Assembly: GCA_964446585.1 (NCBI GenBank)
Contig: CAYUPI010000069.1
Span: 1-27,132 of the forward strand
Length of the DNA: 27,132 bases
Reading direction: 5' to 3'
Origin: CAYUPI01 sp964446585
GTDB lineage: Bacteria > Verrucomicrobiota > Verrucomicrobiia > Limisphaerales > UBA8199
This document shows, piece after piece, positions 25,501 to 27,132 of this stretch; within the stretch, counting starts at the first letter, position 1, and the number at the start of each line of letters is the position of its first letter. A model generated the notes under the pieces. That model ran no database searches and was not told the origin of the DNA. It saw nothing but the letters and a program-made list of their open reading frames with translations. The position numbers and the translations under genes are program-made.

Positions 25501-27132
25501 GTGGCCATCGAGACGCTTTTCCGGATGCGCCTGGCGCAGCAAAGTGAGGGTGCGGATGCTTTGAATGATGTCGTACTTCCAGCGGTCGGAAGGAAGCTCG
25601 TAGTGAATCGGAAACGAAGCGACGCGAGGAAGATTGGATTGATGGATTGGTGGATTGATGGATTGCTGACGGACTTTTTCGAATGTGTCAGGGCTGTTGA
25701 TTTCGAGGTAGAAGCGGCCCGGAAAGAAGGAGGCGAGAGTTGGGTCAGCGCTCACAGCGAGCAGGCCGTCGGTGTGGTCGATAAGAGGGAACATCGAACA
25801 TCGAACATCGAACTCTGAACTTTGAACTTTGCACCTTGAAGGTTGAGTCTCTTCCCTTTTCCCCTCACCCTCGACCCTCGACCCTCGCCCCTCTTCGTTC
25901 AAGATCCGGCAAAGATTGCGATAACCAGGTTGGTTCTCGACGTAGAGACAGACGCGATGGCCGTTCCAGTCAAGTTCGGCGCCGATGATCGGTTTGATGC
26001 CGGCTTCGGCCGCCGCTTGTGCGAATTCCACCGCGCCGTGGAGATTGTTTTTGTCAGTCAACGCAATCGCCGGCAGGTCGTGGCGCGCGGCCAAATCAAC
26101 GATGGCCCGGGGAGACAGTGTCGAGTCGAGGAATGAGTAGTAGCTGTGGACGTTCAGGGGGACTGGAGACGTGATGCGTGAGCCGCCGCCGCTGCGCTTC
26201 GGCGCGCCAAGTACGTGATGCGTAATGCGTGTTCCGTTTCCGCTCGCCCCGTGAACTTTGAACTTTGAACTTTGAACATCGAACTCTGTGCGGAAGCGCA
26301 GTTCGGGAGAAGGACTGGCAAATGGTCGAGTTTTGATCCCGGCTGGCTGGCGCGCGGCATATTTGCCCAGGCGCTGCCGTTCCACGACGGCGAGAGGGTA
26401 GGGGACAGGTGCTTCCTTGAGAGGAGGCGTCCCCGGCGCTGGGGTGATCAGCGCGCCGCCATCCGCCGGATATGGGCCCCCGGTGCGCTCGACGACGATG
26501 CCGCGCCGTCTGTCGTTTCCGCGAGGGATTCGTTTATGTTTCGTTCCTGCATCGCTGATAATCCTCACCTCAACTGCTCCGCGCTCTGAGCGCCCTGCCT
26601 TTGTTTGTTGTTCCCCAGCGCGAGCGTTACCGATACGAAGGACAAAATCATGGCCGCGCAAGAGCACCGCGCGGCCAAATTTCTGGCGCAAAGCATCCAC
26701 GACGTCAGACAGACGCTGCTCGGCGTCGTGCTGCCGGGCGGAAACGTCGAGAGCCAGCCCGCTCCAGAAGCGGCCCTCATAGACATTCGACAGTTTCAGG
26801 GAAACCAGCCGCAAACTGACCCGGCGCCGCCAGGCTTTGCGCAGCAGCGCGGAGGTTTTTGCATAGATGTCGGTTTCCAGATCGGTCGGTTCTTCCAGGC
26901 TTTCACTCGCCTGCTCTTCGTCCATGTCGTTGTAGCGGACTTTGACCGTCAAGGTGCGGATGCTTTTGCGGTCCTCGCGCACTTTGGCCATCAGCTTGTC
27001 GGCCATGCGCTGCAGCGTCGCCTGGAGGAACTCCTCATCGGTGGTATCGGCGGCGAAAGTTTCCTGCTCGCCGTACGATTTGGCCGGCGCGCGTGCGGGG
27101 ACAACCGGCCGCTCGTCAATGCCGCGCGCAAA
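22591..27132 (-). CDS. dnaE2: DinB-DnaE fusion frame: Y-family polymerase C-terminus joined to C-family error-prone polymerase (5' end outside window)
   Basis: One frame is open from the right window edge to 22591 (at least 1513 residues, start not in window). From the edge to about 26635 it encodes the end of DNA polymerase IV: the ARGIDERPVVP and KSYGEQETFA thumb/linker region, then the little-finger domain (TLTVKVRY, LRLVSLKLSNVYEG). A 115-residue low-complexity linker follows. From about 26163 comes a C-family polymerase: PHP domain (LNVHSYYSF, ALTDKNNLHG), RGSAADSLACY, catalytic LPDIDVDFPHDR, YEEHILQICEAFAGLPPGRAD, FCKAHSTAYGVEAYQS, a helix-hairpin-helix (LLNVKGLTNRTKEAI) and a C-terminal OB fold. 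The first PHP histidine is Asn and another metal residue is Lys. No ATG lies between the two polymerases; GTG codons at 26568 and in the linker are possible internal starts. Six blocks of heptamer repeats are inserted in frame. By family knowledge it acts in error-prone translesion synthesis. Confidence 0.85.
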   Translation of the reverse strand, partial: FARGIDERPVVPARAPAKSYGEQETFAADTTDEEFLQATLQRMADKLMAKVREDRKSIRTLTVKVRYNDMDEEQASESLEEPTDLETDIYAKTSALLRKAWRRRVSLRLVSLKLSNVYEGRFWSGLALDVSARQHDAEQRLSDVVDALRQKFGRAVLLRGHDFVLRIGNARAGEQQTKAGRSERGAVEVRIISDAGTKHKRIPRGNDRRRGIVVERTGGPYPADGGALITPAPGTPPLKEAPVPYPLAVVERQRLGKYAARQPAGIKTRPFASPSPELRFRTEFDVQSSKFKVHGASGNGTRITHHVLGAPKRSGGGSRITSPVPLNVHSYYSFLDSTLSPRAIVDLAARHDLPAIALTDKNNLHGAVEFAQAAAEAGIKPIIGAELDWNGHRVCLYVENQPGYRNLCRILNEEGRGSRVEGEGKREETQPSRCKVQSSEFDVRCSMFPLIDHTDGLLAVSADPTLASFFPGRFYLEINSPDTFEKVRQQSINPPIHQSNLPRVASFPIHYELPSDRWKYDIIQSIRTLTLLRQAHPEKRLDGHYHFRSDVETQKLLAAHPELLAHSREIAERCSFTFSLGKPQFPGYAPSDGSPPAAFLRRLVMEGLQRRYPKDHARLKPQLEQELAIITEVSYEEYFLVMWDILQECRRRGIEWITRGSAADSLACYCLEISGVCPIRFELYFRRFLNRDRMALNKLPDIDVDFPHDRKDDVVDLIFERYGPKNVAVVGGFSTFQSRSAFAEIAKVLGVSEFQVRRLTERLPHFSRATDLVEAVAIMQECRDMPFQEEPYRTALQLAAFLDGFPRYPKMHPCGLVLSRQPMDEITPCFISAKGYPTTHFDMDSVEAVGLVKMDILAQGGLAVMRDVLEMLSAECRIQSSEFKVQSSKFRESAEGRGSRVEAQPFNDSTTCPECFRGSTLQQPAPNAFGVQRFNDSAHPALTEHGTRNTEHIFGFPSPMGPWDDPQIWELIASGNARAVHHIESPAMISLCKMCNVHDIDTLIAIVSVIRPGAANESKKMEFARRYQGLSPVRYLHPSLEPCLRSTYGLVVYEEHILQICEAFAGLPPGRADVLRRALGKDKIELIDQIQIEFADCARKRGRSENEIIEVWNLVSGFRGYAFCKAHSTAYGVEAYQSAWLKRHYPAEVMAAVLTNGKGFYSPLVYVLECHRLGIPLLPPSVNEPGPQFTVTRGEGRGARGEREPHSTPYVSRFTFHASRNPRPSTLDPRPSSHIRVPLLNVKGLTNRTKEAILREHEHGPFSSLTDFFLRVQPLPEEMESLIRVGAFDEFGKPRTAQYWEFKGNAECKMQNAKCPDKKSGERVERRVSRTHHASRITYHVSASKFKVQGSEFNVPSLNQPWLLPPADLAHLPSVPLSEPTRLERLRAEEELLGYPVSGHPLELFPDIAWDTYCPINRLGEHVGEQIVTCGLVIEQRLFHQVTGEPMKFITIADLTGIVETELFAKTYKSYGLNTVRYRVLEVTATVEPFENGRGHTLRVQRAGKPRTKQVRA
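23067..23222. repeat. In-gene heptamer block F
   Basis: Period-7 arrays in order: GAACTTT type (five units, 23067-23101), GTGATGC type (23113-23140) and GCATTTT/GCATTCT type (five units, 23188-23222). The block falls between the helix-hairpin-helix region and the segment LPPADLAHLPSVPL of the polymerase. Confidence 0.9.
23440..23557. repeat. In-gene heptamer block E
   Basis: GGGTCGA four times (23440-23467), GTGATGC plus three GTGAAAC (23475-23502) and GCCCCTC four times (23530-23557). The block lies between PSVNEPGPQFTV and IRVPLLNVKGL of the polymerase. Confidence 0.9.
24278..24512. repeat. In-gene repeat block D (heptamers, octamers and a duplicated hairpin)
   Basis: TGTTCCG four times (24278-24305); GAATCGTT octamers (about 24323-24340 and 24406-24417); two copies, 38 bp apart, of a direct repeat containing the hairpin CCCCGAA-AGCA-TTCGGGG (24342-24359 and 24380-24397); CTCGACC 3.5 times (24427-24451); and GAACTTT/GAACTCT units (24463-24504). 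It follows the DILAQGGLAVMRDVLEML helix of the polymerase. Confidence 0.9.
25632..25665. repeat. In-gene octamer block C
   Basis: About four units of GGATTGAT/GGATTGGT, period 8, encoding a short NPPIHQSN-like stretch in the polymerase between KVRQQS and PRVASFPIHYELP. Confidence 0.85.
25789..25893. repeat. In-gene heptamer block B
   Basis: GAACATC three times, GAACTCT, then GAACTTT twice (25789-25830), followed by CACCCTC, GACCCTC twice and GCCCCTC (25866-25893). It lies within the PHP-to-polymerase region, between YRNLCRILNEE and IDHTDGLLAVSAD. Confidence 0.9.
26168..26287. repeat. In-gene heptamer block A (linker between the two polymerases)
   Basis: GTGATGC-type units at about 26171-26177 and 26214-26235, then GAACTTT three times, GAACATC and GAACTCT (26253-26287). 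The block occupies the segment immediately before the PHP domain. Confidence 0.85.

Noticed and set aside
24613..25818. A 401-codon open frame antisense to the polymerase gene
   Set aside because: It lies wholly opposite conserved polymerase motifs in a GC-rich gene and has no recognisable domain; it is a shadow frame.
22591..27132. Polymerase frame as a pseudogene because of the repeat blocks
   Set aside because: The frame is open throughout, catalytic motifs are intact and repeat orientation avoids stops.

Overview
The window looks like a chromosomal segment of a Verrucomicrobiota bacterium, most likely of the Limisphaerales/Pedosphaera group (former subdivision 3). This is inferred from three things: short period-7 DNA repeats, REP-like CAACCCTTTCAGGGTTG elements with a REP-associated transposase, and secreted proteins ending in the domain architecture common in that phylum. 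No rRNA, tRNA, CRISPR array or phage module was seen.

Layout. 1-457: no convincing gene, with a partial REP unit at the left. 458-1564 (+): SAM-dependent O-methyltransferase. 1565-2072: gene-free REP cluster. 1978-2655: compact mobile unit in which a RAYT transposase gene is bracketed by about 95-bp inverted composite REP elements. 2699-3505 (-): class II aldolase/adducin protein. 3616-5280 (-): secreted SGNH-like/PKD protein. 5451-5575: array of small hairpins with a 70-bp period. 5598-6677 (-): exported protein built of three about 100-residue repeats. 6937-8988 (+): lipoprotein esterase with TPRs.

9068-18664 is the most coherent locus. On the minus strand, with short spacing, lie an RsbW-type anti-sigma kinase, a STAS protein, a substrate-binding protein made of three tandem ABC_sub_bind domains, a STAS protein with a large unknown C-terminus, and a TrpXYZ-like ABC permease and ATPase. 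Divergently transcribed are a SpoIIE/RsbU-type PP2C phosphatase with an N-terminal cyclic-nucleotide-binding-like domain and an HD phosphohydrolase. All three classes of partner-switch component (kinase, STAS antagonist, phosphatase) are therefore wrapped around an ABC importer. I infer a ligand-responsive signalling and transport system.

18746-20564 holds divergent cysteine dioxygenase and sulfite oxidase genes, the first and last enzymes of cysteine sulfur oxidation. 20587-22482 (-) is a secreted beta-propeller protein that shares a C-terminal module with the SGNH/PKD protein.

22591-27132 (-, open at the right window edge) is an uninterrupted reading frame that joins the C-terminal part of a Y-family polymerase (DinB) to a C-family error-prone polymerase (DnaE2-like). 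It carries six blocks of heptamer or octamer tandem repeats, all in linkers between conserved blocks. Every repeat class that has a stop codon on one strand is oriented so that the coding strand is stop-free. The same heptamer family in the other orientation provides the stop codon of the methyltransferase at 1562-1564.
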